From: an uncultured Chlamydia sp.
GTDB lineage: Bacteria; Chlamydiota; Chlamydiia; Chlamydiales; Simkaniaceae
Assembly (NCBI GenBank): GCA_946127115.1
Contig: CAMGYI010000002.1
Coordinates: forward strand, 468,514-532,513
Direction: 5' to 3'
DNA: 64,000 bases
Shown in pieces: positions 26,607-35,420 of this stretch. Under the pieces are notes generated by a model. The model was given only the letters and a program-made list of their open reading frames with translations. It was not told where the DNA came from and made no database searches. A program made the position numbers and the translations under genes. Within the stretch, counting starts at the first letter, position 1, and each line of letters begins with the position of its first letter.

Positions 26607-28586
26607 ATGTACTTTAAACACCTGATACTGAGCTTATTACTTATTGGATTTAACATATTTGCTGATGCTAAGCCTCCCGAATTGACCCCTCATGCAACTC
26701 ATAGGAAGGCCGAGGAGATTTTCAACGGCCACGTCACCTACAAGAAGCTAATCCCTGAAGTTGCCCAGAGAACTCTTAAAAACTACCTTGATGAGCTAGA
26801 TCCCACTAAAACCTACCTTCTAGCGGATGAAATAGATAAATGGGAACACCCTAGCACTGAAGTCCTTGAGGGGCTTGTAAGTGCCTTTAAAAAGGAGGAT
26901 TTCGAGCCCTATGAAGAAATTTACGAAGTGATGATTCGGTCAATTGCTCGACGAAATGTCCTAGAGAAGACAATTGAGAGTCTCCCATTGCCCAAAGGCG
27001 CGAGAACCACTGATTTTAAAGATATTACATGGGCAAAGAGTGAAATGGAGCTTGAGCAGCGCCTCCTTGCCCTTAGAGCCCTCCAACTAGAAACAGCTGA
27101 ACAGCTCGAAATCGAGTCAAAGGATCAGTTCCTTCAACGTCTTTCGAAACGGCGCGCAAATAGAGAAGACGAAATCCTACAGGGAGATAAAAAGAAACTC
27201 CAAAAAAGGCAGTCGCTTGTGTATTTTCTCAAGAGTTTTAGTGGAGCCCTTGATAATCATACTGTCTACTTTACCCCTCAAGAAGCAAATCAATTTATGA
27301 TTCAGGTTCAGCAACGTCTCTTTGGAATCGGAGCCCAACTTCGTGATGACCTAACAGGCTTCACCCTTGTTAGACTTCTTGACGGAGGCCCTGCTCTACA
27401 AGGTGGAATGCTAAAAGTAGGCGATAAAATCATTGCTGTAAACTATGAGCCGGTTGCAGGAATGGATATCATCGAAGCCGTAGACTTAATTCGAGGGCCA
27501 AAAGGGACAGCAGTTGCTCTCTCGATTCTTCGTGAAACGGGAGAAGGAGAAAATAAAAAGGCAGAAAAGTTCGATATTGAAGTGGTTCGAGATGAAATCG
27601 TCTTAAAGGAAACGCGCTTTGAAACGGAAAAAATCCCTTATGGTAATGGGGTGATTGCTCATATTCATCTCTTTTCATTTTATCAAGACCCAAACAACTC
27701 CTCCGCCTCAGATATTAAAGCTGCCCTTGATAAAATTAAGAAAGACCATCAGCTTGAAGGGGTTGTTTTAGACCTTCGAGGAAACGCAGGAGGTCTCCTT
27801 CCTCAAGCGGTCGCCGTGACTGGTCTTTTCATTCAAAAAGGGGTTGTAGTTTCAATCAAAGATTCAGCTGGGAATATCCAACATCTCCGTAATTTTGATA
27901 GCAAGGTGACTTGGGATGGCCCTCTCATCATTTTGACAAACAAAGGAAGCGCCTCTGCAGCCGAAATTGTGGCGCAAACCCTCAAGGATTATGGACGAGC
28001 GCTCCTTATCGGAGACCCGTTTACCTGGGGGAAAGGGTCCTACCAAACCTTTACGCTTGATTCGGGAAATGCCAATAAAGTAAATCCTCAAGGAGAGTTC
28101 AAAGTCACTCGAGGCCTTTACTACACGGTTTCAGGGAAAAGCCCTCAATTGACAGGAACAAAAGTAGACATCGAAGTTCCTGGAGGACTTACAGAACTTG
28201 AGATCGGAGAATCCTATGCAAAATTTCCCTTGGAAAATGATGAGATCCCCCCTAATTTTATAGACAATCTCAGCGACATTCACCCTTTTCATCGAGGAAA
28301 AATGATGCGCATGTATAAAAAAGATCAACAGTCTCGCCTTGACCTCTATGGGAAACACCTCGATCGATTAAAATCCAATTCTAATCTGCGGATTGCTCAA
28401 AACACAAACTATCAAAACTTCCTAAAAGAAGTTCGAAAAAAAGAATTTGATGCAGACACTATAGAGAAATATGGGCAAAACGACTTACAACTCGAGGAAG
28501 CGCATAATATCATGAAAGATCTGATTCTTCTTGAAAAAATCTCGGCACAACGTGCGCAACCACTGAAGAAGGCTGCTGGCGGTTAA
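26607..28586 (+). CDS. tsp: Tail-specific C-terminal processing protease (Tsp/Prc)
   Basis: 659 residues from ATG 26607, which has GAGGG upstream and exposes a clean signal peptide (MYFKHLILSLLLIGFNIFADA); ATG 26589 is an in-frame alternative. An N-terminal helical region precedes a PDZ domain (~235-310, G-I-G-A-Q-L with G-L/M-L-K-V-G-D-K-I-I-A-V), then the peptidase domain with E-G-V-V-L-D-L-R-G-N-A-G-G-L-L, catalytic Ser ~450 in G-S-A-S-A-A-E-I and Lys ~476 in T-W-G-K-G-S. A periplasmic or exported protease, equivalent to chlamydial CT441. Confidence 0.93.
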   Translation: MYFKHLILSLLLIGFNIFADAKPPELTPHATHRKAEEIFNGHVTYKKLIPEVAQRTLKNYLDELDPTKTYLLADEIDKWEHPSTEVLEGLVSAFKKEDFEPYEEIYEVMIRSIARRNVLEKTIESLPLPKGARTTDFKDITWAKSEMELEQRLLALRALQLETAEQLEIESKDQFLQRLSKRRANREDEILQGDKKKLQKRQSLVYFLKSFSGALDNHTVYFTPQEANQFMIQVQQRLFGIGAQLRDDLTGFTLVRLLDGGPALQGGMLKVGDKIIAVNYEPVAGMDIIEAVDLIRGPKGTAVALSILRETGEGENKKAEKFDIEVVRDEIVLKETRFETEKIPYGNGVIAHIHLFSFYQDPNNSSASDIKAALDKIKKDHQLEGVVLDLRGNAGGLLPQAVAVTGLFIQKGVVVSIKDSAGNIQHLRNFDSKVTWDGPLIILTNKGSASAAEIVAQTLKDYGRALLIGDPFTWGKGSYQTFTLDSGNANKVNPQGEFKVTRGLYYTVSGKSPQLTGTKVDIEVPGGLTELEIGESYAKFPLENDEIPPNFIDNLSDIHPFHRGKMMRMYKKDQQSRLDLYGKHLDRLKSNSNLRIAQNTNYQNFLKEVRKKEFDADTIEKYGQNDLQLEEAHNIMKDLILLEKISAQRAQPLKKAAGG

Positions 28587-28635
28587 TTGAGAAAAAGGCT
28601 AAAATAACTCTTTTTATAACCAAAAGTAATTTCTC

Positions 28636-30135
28636 ATGGAAGTCCGCACACGTATCGCCCCCTCCCCAACCGGGGATCCACACGTAGGAACCCCCTACAT
28701 GTCTCTTTTTAATTTGATCTTTGCTAAGCATCATGGTGGAAAGTTTTTACTCCGCATTGAAGACACCGACCAATCGCGGAGCCGCCCTGAATATGAAGAG
28801 AGTATTTTTAAGTCTTTGAAATGGCTAGGCATTGAATGGGATGAGGGTCCCGATGTGGGGGGGCCGTATGGCCCTTACAGGCAGTCTGAGAGGACAGAAA
28901 TTTACCGGGAACATTGCCAAAGGCTTCTCGATGCTGGACATGCCTATAAATGCTTTGCGACTCCTGAAGAACTCAAAGAAATGCGAGAGCTTGCATCAAA
29001 AATGGGAAAGCGCATGGGATACGACCGCCGCTACAGAAACCTGAGTCCTGAAGAAATTCAGGAAAGGGAAAATGCAGGACAGCCATATGTCATTCGCTTA
29101 AAAGTTCCACTCACTGGCGAATGCTTATACGAAGAAATGACAAAAGGGCGAATTGCAACCCCTTGGAGCGATGTTGATGATCAGATTCTCCTGAAATCGG
29201 ATGGCTTTCCAACCTACCATCTAGCAAATGTTGTCGACGACTACTTGATGAAAATCACGCACATCATTCGAGGGGATGAATGGACATCTTCCACACCCAA
29301 GCATGTTCTCCTGTACGATCTATTTGGATGGAAAAGACCTAAGTTCATCCATATGCCCCTTCTTCTTGGAGTTGATGGGAAAAAGCTTTCAAAACGAAAG
29401 AACCCCACCTCCGTCTTTTACTACAAGGAAAGTGGTTATCTCCCCGATGCATTCATTAACTTTCTAACCCTGATGGGTTACAGCATGTCCGAGGATAAGG
29501 AAATCTATACTCTTGATGAGATCATCAAAGACTTTTCGGTAGACCGCGTTGGTGTTTCTGGTGCATTCTTTGATGTAAAAAAACTTGATTGGATTAACCA
29601 GCAATACTTGATCAATAACATCCCTGAAAAAGACCTTTGGGAAAAGATCAAAGCGTGGGGATTTTCTGATGAAAAAATGGCGAAGATCATTCCTTTGATC
29701 CGCACACGAATCAAGACATTTGGGGAATTTATGGATCTTTGCCAATTTCTTTTTGTGAACCACTTGGATTACTCTGAAGAGCTCCTCTGCCCCAAAGGGA
29801 TCGCCAAAGAAATATCAGCAGAAGTTCTACAATGCATGATCTGGAGCATGGAAGCTCAGGAAGATTGGGGACGGAAAGGTTTTGAAAAAGCTTCAAGGGA
29901 AATATCATCCCTTTTTGAAATGAATCATAAGAAGGTGATTATGCAAATCCTTTTTGGTGTGATTACTGGAAAGCATCAAGGGCCCCCTCTCTTTGATTCA
30001 GTTTCGATCTTAGGAAAAGATCTGACGCGAGCACGCCATCTAAATGGCATTGAATTCCTTGGAGGGATTTCTAATAAAAGAATGTCTGCTCTAAAGAAGA
30101 AGTGGGATGGAAGGGTTCCTCAGTCGGAATCATAA
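28636..30135 (+). CDS. gltX: Glutamyl-tRNA synthetase
   Basis: 499 residues, class I aminoacyl-tRNA synthetase. HIGH motif as P-S-P-T-G-D-P-H-V-G (~9-18) and KMSKS as K-L-S-K-R (~250). R-I-A-P-S-P-T-G at the start and I-R-G-D-E-W in the middle are typical. If glutaminyl-tRNA synthetase is absent, as in other chlamydiae, this enzyme would also charge tRNA-Gln for the GatCAB route (inference). It is 49 bases downstream of tsp on the same strand. Its 3' end overlaps an antisense lipoprotein gene. Confidence 0.96.
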   Translation: MEVRTRIAPSPTGDPHVGTPYMSLFNLIFAKHHGGKFLLRIEDTDQSRSRPEYEESIFKSLKWLGIEWDEGPDVGGPYGPYRQSERTEIYREHCQRLLDAGHAYKCFATPEELKEMRELASKMGKRMGYDRRYRNLSPEEIQERENAGQPYVIRLKVPLTGECLYEEMTKGRIATPWSDVDDQILLKSDGFPTYHLANVVDDYLMKITHIIRGDEWTSSTPKHVLLYDLFGWKRPKFIHMPLLLGVDGKKLSKRKNPTSVFYYKESGYLPDAFINFLTLMGYSMSEDKEIYTLDEIIKDFSVDRVGVSGAFFDVKKLDWINQQYLINNIPEKDLWEKIKAWGFSDEKMAKIIPLIRTRIKTFGEFMDLCQFLFVNHLDYSEELLCPKGIAKEISAEVLQCMIWSMEAQEDWGRKGFEKASREISSLFEMNHKKVIMQILFGVITGKHQGPPLFDSVSILGKDLTRARHLNGIEFLGGISNKRMSALKKKWDGRVPQSES

Positions 30136-30238
30136 TCTCCTCATCGAGTGTATCGGAGACAATATAGTGGGGGTTGTAGCCACTAGAAGCACACCCCGAA
30201 AGAAAAAGAAGTAACAAGAATAATAAACAGAGCTTCAT
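30071..30238 (-). CDS. Small 55-residue lipoprotein, antisense to the end of gltX
   Basis: The minus strand reads ATG at 30238 (AGAAGG just upstream, tight spacing) to TAG at 30071. The product has a classical lipoprotein signal: MKLCLLFLLLLFLSGC, with lipobox L-S-G-C (Cys16) followed by A-S-S, then a ~39-residue acidic mature part (S-D-T-L-D-E-E). The last 65 bases overlap gltX. In Chlamydia the small lipoprotein OmcA is encoded beside gltX; this protein lacks OmcA's many cysteines, so similarity is positional only. Function unknown; probably a periplasm-facing membrane lipoprotein. Confidence 0.6.
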   Translation of the reverse strand: MKLCLLFLLLLFLSGCASSGYNPHYIVSDTLDEEIMIPTEEPFHPTSSLEQTFFY

Positions 30239-30251
30239 ACCTTCTATTTAC

Positions 30252-31352
30252 ATGACGGAATACAATAAAGACAACCCTTTCCCAGCGAAAATTACTGAGC
30301 GTTTTCTTCTCAATAAAGAAGGCTCTACAAAAAAAACGTATCATATAACTCTCGATCTTTCAGGTTCAAATATCTCCTATAAGCCTGGTGATGCTGTTGG
30401 GGTCTACCCAGAAAATTCCCTTGAGGAAGTCGGTGCTCTCTTAAAAGCTCTAAACCAAAGTGGGAATGAAGAGATCAACGATCCTCGCTCTGGAGCTACA
30501 ATGTCTTTGGAACATTTTCTAAGAACCAAAGCCAATCTTATTCGCATTCCAACTCCTATTCTAAAACTTGTAGGAGACCGTCCCTTGCTTGGGGAAGAAA
30601 ATAAAGAAGCAAGAATGCAGTTTATTAACAATCATGATCTGATCGATTTTTTTGAGTTGTATTCTCCGACGATTCCTTTGCAAGAACTCATCTCCTATTT
30701 AGCCCCCCTTCTTCCCCGCTTTTATTCGATTGCTTCCTCATCTAAAGTAAGTCCTGATTCTATTGACCTTCTCGTCTCAACATTTAGCTACACCCATGGA
30801 GAAAAAAAAAGACAAGGCCTTGGCTCTCATTTCCTTTGCAACGTTACAGCTATGCACCATACCCCTATCTACACTTACCTCCACCCCACCCCACACTTTG
30901 TCCTACCGGAAGATCCCACTACCCCTATCGTTATGATTGGGCCGGGAACCGGAATTGCCCCTTACCGCGCTTTTTTGCAAGAGAGAAAAGAGCAAAAAGC
31001 CCCAGGAGAAAACTGGCTTATCTTCGGCGAACGTAACCGCGCAACAGATTATTACTATGAAAACTTCCTAGAATCTTTAGAGAAAAGAAACTTCCTCCGC
31101 CTAGACTTAGCATTCTCACGAGATCAAAGTGAAAAGCTTTACGTTCAACACATACTTCTTAAGCGTGGCCTTGCTGTTTGGGAAGCACTGAACAAAGGAG
31201 CCCACCTCTATATTTGTGGGGATGCCCGCCACATGGCAAAAGATGTGGTCACAGCACTCCACACGATCGTGGAAACTCACGGAAGCAAAAATCCAAAACC
31301 GTACGTCAAGATGCTCCGCAAAGAAAAACGCCTTTTATTGGATGTTTATTGA
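30252..31352 (+). CDS. CysJ-like FAD/NADPH oxidoreductase without a flavodoxin domain
   Basis: 366 residues resembling the reductase half of sulfite reductase flavoprotein (CysJ) and other diflavin enzymes. Seen: connecting domain with Y-K-P-G-D-A-V-G-V-Y-P, the FAD site P-R-F-Y-S-I-A-S-S (~156), G-L-G-S-H-F-L, the NADPH site G-P-G-T-G-I-A-P-Y-R-A-F (~231), Y-I-C-G-D-A-R-H-M-A and a C-terminal aromatic residue. No FMN-binding flavodoxin domain is encoded, so electrons must go to a separate partner. No cysI lies in this window; a flavoprotein of this form is annotated cysJ in Chlamydia. It is convergent with ispF (stops overlap by seven bases). Confidence 0.85.
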   Translation: MTEYNKDNPFPAKITERFLLNKEGSTKKTYHITLDLSGSNISYKPGDAVGVYPENSLEEVGALLKALNQSGNEEINDPRSGATMSLEHFLRTKANLIRIPTPILKLVGDRPLLGEENKEARMQFINNHDLIDFFELYSPTIPLQELISYLAPLLPRFYSIASSSKVSPDSIDLLVSTFSYTHGEKKRQGLGSHFLCNVTAMHHTPIYTYLHPTPHFVLPEDPTTPIVMIGPGTGIAPYRAFLQERKEQKAPGENWLIFGERNRATDYYYENFLESLEKRNFLRLDLAFSRDQSEKLYVQHILLKRGLAVWEALNKGAHLYICGDARHMAKDVVTALHTIVETHGSKNPKPYVKMLRKEKRLLLDVY

Positions 31353-31828
31353 GATGCCGTCGTAAGAATGCAATAACACATCATGCCTTCACCCCGTCCA
31401 AAAGCAGTTAGGCCATCGCCTGAGGTGAATGTGATTCCAACCTGATCTATATTGACTGACAAAGCGCTTGCAACGCTACAGCGAATGTCATCAGCCCGCT
31501 TTTGCAACCTGGGTCGTTTCCCCTCAATGGTAAGAGCGATATGTTCGATGATTTGATCACCAAGGGTTTCTACAGCTTTGGCTAAAAAAACCCGACTATC
31601 AGTCACTCCTTGATTTCTGCAGAGATCGATTGCAATTCCCCCCAGGATCGGAACATGCGTCAAGGAAGTGATAGCATTGCAGATAGCATGGAATACAACA
31701 TCTCCGTCGGAATCGGCATCAAGCCCTGGAGCCCCTTCGAAGGAAAGTCCAGCAATGATGCACTTCTTTTCCGTCTCATTCTGTAAAAATCGGTGACTAT
31801 CTTGCCCCATTCCTGTACGGTATCTCAT
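31346..31828 (-). CDS. ispF: 2-C-methyl-D-erythritol 2,4-cyclodiphosphate synthase
   Basis: 160 residues from ATG 31828, the position expected from the family; the frame extends 23 codons further upstream. MEP-pathway enzyme supplying isoprenoid precursors to UppS. Metal-binding residues lie in M-G-Q-D-S-H-R-F (D10, H12) and D-S-D-G-D-V-V-F-H; C-terminal G-I-T-F-T-S-G-D-G-L-T-A-F-G-R-G-E-G is typical. Divergent from the ATP-grasp-like gene. Confidence 0.94.
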   Translation of the reverse strand: MRYRTGMGQDSHRFLQNETEKKCIIAGLSFEGAPGLDADSDGDVVFHAICNAITSLTHVPILGGIAIDLCRNQGVTDSRVFLAKAVETLGDQIIEHIALTIEGKRPRLQKRADDIRCSVASALSVNIDQVGITFTSGDGLTAFGRGEGMMCYCILTTASQ

Positions 31829-31924
31829 AAAAAACGAGTATAAATGAAGACTCTTCATATCTGCAATGTCAATTTTGAATGGGAACTTGAAACCCACTCT
31901 TCAACAGAAATAAAAGAATCCTTC

Positions 31925-32782
31925 ATGATTCATCCTAACTTTTTGCAACTCCAATTCCTCCCCTTCCTCTACGCAAACAAAGGTGATGGAGTGGTTGTTA
32001 CACACCTTCCCTCCGAGATTCCCAACCACTTAAATGTCCACCTTTTTGAAGATAAAATCGAGGGATACGATCGAATTGAGACTTGGGGCTGGTCGGAAGC
32101 CATTGAGAAATGGACGGACCTCCCTTATTCTGTTCCCAAGCATTTGAGTGAAATGGCCTCTAGAACTTTTTCCTTTACCCATAGTCCAAAACTTCCTGGA
32201 GCACAACTCTTGCGCCACCCTCAGGAAGTTACCGAATGGCTTAAAAAAGGACCGTATCCTAAAGTTGTAAAAAAATGTTTTGGGATCGCAGGACAAAGAA
32301 GATGGATTTTGCAAAAACCCGAAGATCTTCCAAAGAAGGCCTTTCAGGAATTTGACAACGGGCATGCTTTGATAGCGGAGCCTTGGATGCAAAGGGATTT
32401 AGATTTTAGCACGCAGTGGATGATTACAGATAAGATCACCTATCTTGGCTCCACAGTACTAGAAAATACAGAATCGGGCGTCTACAGGAAAACCTACATT
32501 GAAAGAGACATTCCTTTTCTAGATAATCACAAATCCCAAGCCCAAATCCCTTTAAGGCGACTTTTAGAAATGGGATTTCAAGGAAACGTCGGAATTGACT
32601 CCATGATTTATGATGGAAACCTCCATCCAATCGTTGAAATCAACTTAAGAAAAACAATGGGGTGGCTTGCACTACAGTTGGGGAAAAGTGTGGCATATGA
32701 AACCGGATCAGAAGGATTGCTTCCCAAGTTTTTAGACATTGGAAAAGAAATCACGTTTCAGAAACAACTGAAGTTGCTATGA
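31925..32782 (+). CDS. ATP-grasp-like protein of unknown function
   Basis: 285 residues from ATG 31925. An upstream ATG at 31844 gives 312 residues but leaves only 15 bases to the divergent ispF start, so I prefer the later one. Weak ATP-grasp features: P-K-V-V-K-K-x-F-G-I-A-G-Q-R-R-W (nucleotide-lysine and glycine loop), A-L-I-A-E-P-W-M, and G-x-V-G-I-D-S-M-I-Y-D-x-x-L-H-P-I-V-E-I-N-L-R, where E and N would bind magnesium. It would ligate a carboxylate to an amine or thiol, but the substrate is unknown. Ten bases upstream of murA, so probably co-transcribed and perhaps linked to envelope precursors. Confidence 0.6.
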   Translation: MIHPNFLQLQFLPFLYANKGDGVVVTHLPSEIPNHLNVHLFEDKIEGYDRIETWGWSEAIEKWTDLPYSVPKHLSEMASRTFSFTHSPKLPGAQLLRHPQEVTEWLKKGPYPKVVKKCFGIAGQRRWILQKPEDLPKKAFQEFDNGHALIAEPWMQRDLDFSTQWMITDKITYLGSTVLENTESGVYRKTYIERDIPFLDNHKSQAQIPLRRLLEMGFQGNVGIDSMIYDGNLHPIVEINLRKTMGWLALQLGKSVAYETGSEGLLPKFLDIGKEITFQKQLKLL

Positions 32783-32792
32783 TGCGAATTAT

Positions 32793-34142
32793 ATGGACTC
32801 ATTTAAGATTACCGGTGGGAAACCTCTAGAAGGCCATGTCAAAGCTGCAGGCGCAAAAAATGCGATCACAAAAATGCTTGTCGCATCTTTACTTTCTGAT
32901 AAGAAGTGCATCTTCACAAACGTCCCTGATATTTCCGAAGTAGAAACAACTCTCAATCTCTGCAAAGAAATTGGGATGCAAGCGGATTGGAATCGAAAAG
33001 CAGGGTGGATGGAAGTTGTCACAAAAAAGATCAAATCCTCCTACATACCCCTGAACTTTTCTGGAGCCAATCGGATTCCGATTCTCATGATGGGATCACT
33101 ATTAGGACGTACCCGAGAGAACATTATTGTTCCCACCGTTGGAGGGTGCAAAATTGGAAAGCGCCCCGTGGATTTTCACATCATGGCCTTAGAAAAGCTG
33201 GGAGCAATTGTCGAATACCGCACCATAAAAAATGAACACGCCTATTTTGCCCATGCTCCTGAAGGAATGAAAGGAGGTATTATTAATTTGCCCTATCCCT
33301 CAGTGATGACAACCGAAAATGCAATCCTTGCAGCATGCCGTGCGAAAGGACGAACAACAATTCGTGGAGCCGCCATCGAACCCGAAGTTATTGATTTGAT
33401 CCTTTTTTTGCAAAAGCTTGGCGTTGTTATTTATGTCGATATGGATCGAACCATTTATGTCCAAGAAACAACCACCTTCTACGAAGTCGAACACAAAGTT
33501 ATTACAGATCGCATTGAAGCTGCTTCCTTTGGAATGGCTGCAATTGCAACACGTGGACGGGTTTTTGTAGAAGAGGCGCAGCAATCCCATATGATCACCT
33601 TTCTCAATAAACTTAGACAAATCAATGGTGGCTTTGCCGTTAAAGAAGGCGGCATTGAGTTCTTTTATCAAGGACCTCTCAAGGGGGGGCTCCACCTGCA
33701 AACCGATGTGCATCCTGGATTTCTTACTGATTGGCAACAACCCTTTGTTGTTCTTCTTACGCAAGCCTATGGCAGCTCTGTCGTCCATGAAACGGTCTAC
33801 GAAAACCGCTTTGGCTACGTTGATACCCTTTTAAAAATGGGGGCTCATGTCGAGTGCTTTACACAATGTCTAGGGGATCGTCCCTGCCGCTTTGCCTCTC
33901 AGAACTACCAGCATAGCCTGATTGTCAAAGGACCCACTAAATTCCAGGGGATGGAGATTGAAGTTCCCGATCTCAGAGCAGGTTTTGCTTATGTCATGGC
34001 AGCCCTTCTTGCTCCTGAAGAAAGCACCCTAACAGGGCTTCCCTATCTCGATCGCGGGTACGAAAATCTTGAGGAAAAGCTTCAATCTCTTGGCGCCAAC
34101 ATCGAAAGAATTACGGCCCCTCAACCCCTAATTGCAAGTTAG
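32793..34142 (+). CDS. murA: UDP-N-acetylglucosamine 1-carboxyvinyltransferase
   Basis: 449 residues, EPT-family enzyme for the first committed step of peptidoglycan synthesis. Seen: G-A-K-N-A-I-T-K (catalytic Lys/Asn), the mobile loop V-G-G-C-K-I-G-K-R-P-V-D-F-H with Cys119, and D-L-R-A-G-F-A-Y-V near the C-terminus (catalytic Arg). C. trachomatis MurA is known to carry Asp at this loop position and to resist fosfomycin; here the Cys is kept. It follows the ATP-grasp-like gene by ten bases and precedes kamA. Confidence 0.95.
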   Translation: MDSFKITGGKPLEGHVKAAGAKNAITKMLVASLLSDKKCIFTNVPDISEVETTLNLCKEIGMQADWNRKAGWMEVVTKKIKSSYIPLNFSGANRIPILMMGSLLGRTRENIIVPTVGGCKIGKRPVDFHIMALEKLGAIVEYRTIKNEHAYFAHAPEGMKGGIINLPYPSVMTTENAILAACRAKGRTTIRGAAIEPEVIDLILFLQKLGVVIYVDMDRTIYVQETTTFYEVEHKVITDRIEAASFGMAAIATRGRVFVEEAQQSHMITFLNKLRQINGGFAVKEGGIEFFYQGPLKGGLHLQTDVHPGFLTDWQQPFVVLLTQAYGSSVVHETVYENRFGYVDTLLKMGAHVECFTQCLGDRPCRFASQNYQHSLIVKGPTKFQGMEIEVPDLRAGFAYVMAALLAPEESTLTGLPYLDRGYENLEEKLQSLGANIERITAPQPLIAS

Positions 34143-34166
34143 CAGTAAAGAAGCTATACTATCTCT

Positions 34167-35120
34167 ATGGAAACATGGAGACGGATTCAAAAAACCAACT
34201 TTACAAAGCTCGACGAGCTTGCAAACTTTTTGGAAATCGACGCAAAAGCAACCTTAAAATCCCTATTTCCTTTGAATTTCCCGAGAAGGCTTGCCGAAAA
34301 AGTAGAGAAGGGCCGGCTTGATGACCCTATCCTCATGCAGTTCCTTCCAGTCCACCAAGAAACATTGAAGATACTCGGATTTACAGCTGATCCCGTCTCC
34401 GATCTTTCCTTTCAAAAGAGCCCCCGCCTTCTCCAAAAATATCAAGGACGCGCTCTATTGATTACCAGCAGCGCCTGCGTCATGAACTGCCGATTCTGTT
34501 TTAGACAAAATTACCCCTATGAACAAGACAAAGACCATGCCGAAGAAATCAAGTTCATCAAAAACGATTCGACCATCTATGAAGTGATCCTAAGTGGAGG
34601 AGACCCCCTCTCCCTTTCTGATGAGCGTCTAGGAGCATTGATCGAATCCCTTAGTGAAATTCCCCATCTAACACTCCTCCGCTTCCACACCCGTTTCCCT
34701 ATTGGCATTCCCGAACGGATCACCCCTTCCTTCTTAAAAATTCTTGAAGAAACGCGTCTGCAAGTTATTTTTATTCTCCATACAAACCACCCAAGAGAGC
34801 TTGATCAAGATGTTCTCTCCTCCCTTAGGAAAATAAAAGCACCTGTTCTCACACAAACAGTCCTTCTGAAAAACATCAATGACAATGTTGAAACCCTAAA
34901 GACTCTTTTTATGACCCTTATTTCAAATGGAGTGATTCCATACTACCTGCATCAGCTTGACCGGATTGAGCAAGCAGCACATTTCGAAGTCCCCATAGAA
35001 AAAGGTCGAAAATTGATTAATGCACTACGTACAGAACTTCCTGGCTACGCTATCCCTACATATGTGCAAGAAATCCCTTACAAAACTTCTAAGACGCCCA
35101 TTAGCTTGATACAATCATAG
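34167..35120 (+). CDS. epmB: KamA-family radical SAM enzyme (probable EF-P lysine 2,3-aminomutase EpmB)
   Basis: 317 residues, the short EpmB size rather than the ~415 of clostridial lysine 2,3-aminomutase. Radical-SAM cluster motif C-V-M-N-C-R-F-C-F-R-Q (~104-114), followed by S-G-G-D-P-L-S-L-S typical of KamA. N-terminal W-R-R-I-Q-K-T-N-F matches EpmB. It makes (R)-beta-lysine for attachment to elongation factor P by EpmA; neither epmA nor efp lies here. 24 bases after murA on the same strand. Confidence 0.85.
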   Translation: METWRRIQKTNFTKLDELANFLEIDAKATLKSLFPLNFPRRLAEKVEKGRLDDPILMQFLPVHQETLKILGFTADPVSDLSFQKSPRLLQKYQGRALLITSSACVMNCRFCFRQNYPYEQDKDHAEEIKFIKNDSTIYEVILSGGDPLSLSDERLGALIESLSEIPHLTLLRFHTRFPIGIPERITPSFLKILEETRLQVIFILHTNHPRELDQDVLSSLRKIKAPVLTQTVLLKNINDNVETLKTLFMTLISNGVIPYYLHQLDRIEQAAHFEVPIEKGRKLINALRTELPGYAIPTYVQEIPYKTSKTPISLIQS

Positions 35121-35420
35121 CGGCAAAAGGGAGTGGAGTCATGGTTTCGATGATCGAAAAGGCCTCGAAGCTACCAAAACTAGAAAAAGCCTCCCCTATT
35201 TGCTTTAATATCAAACGACTATTGGTGCTCGATCCCCCAGGTATCTGTTTTGATTAGGGCTCTCTTCTGTCCAAAAGCGGCATATTTTTCAATTTATTAT
35301 TTTAAAATGACTCAAAATACGTCAACTTTCGCTTTTTCTATCCTTGAAATCACTTTTCTTTGCCTAAAAGCGAGGCGTTATATGAAAAGAGGCATTCAAA
35401 AATATAATTAAGAGAGTTGC

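Noticed and set aside
33683..33691. G7 run in murA, and a similar G7 run in gltX near 28856
   Set aside because: Both lie in intact essential genes in frame; shorter than the G10 tract and not expected to act as switches.
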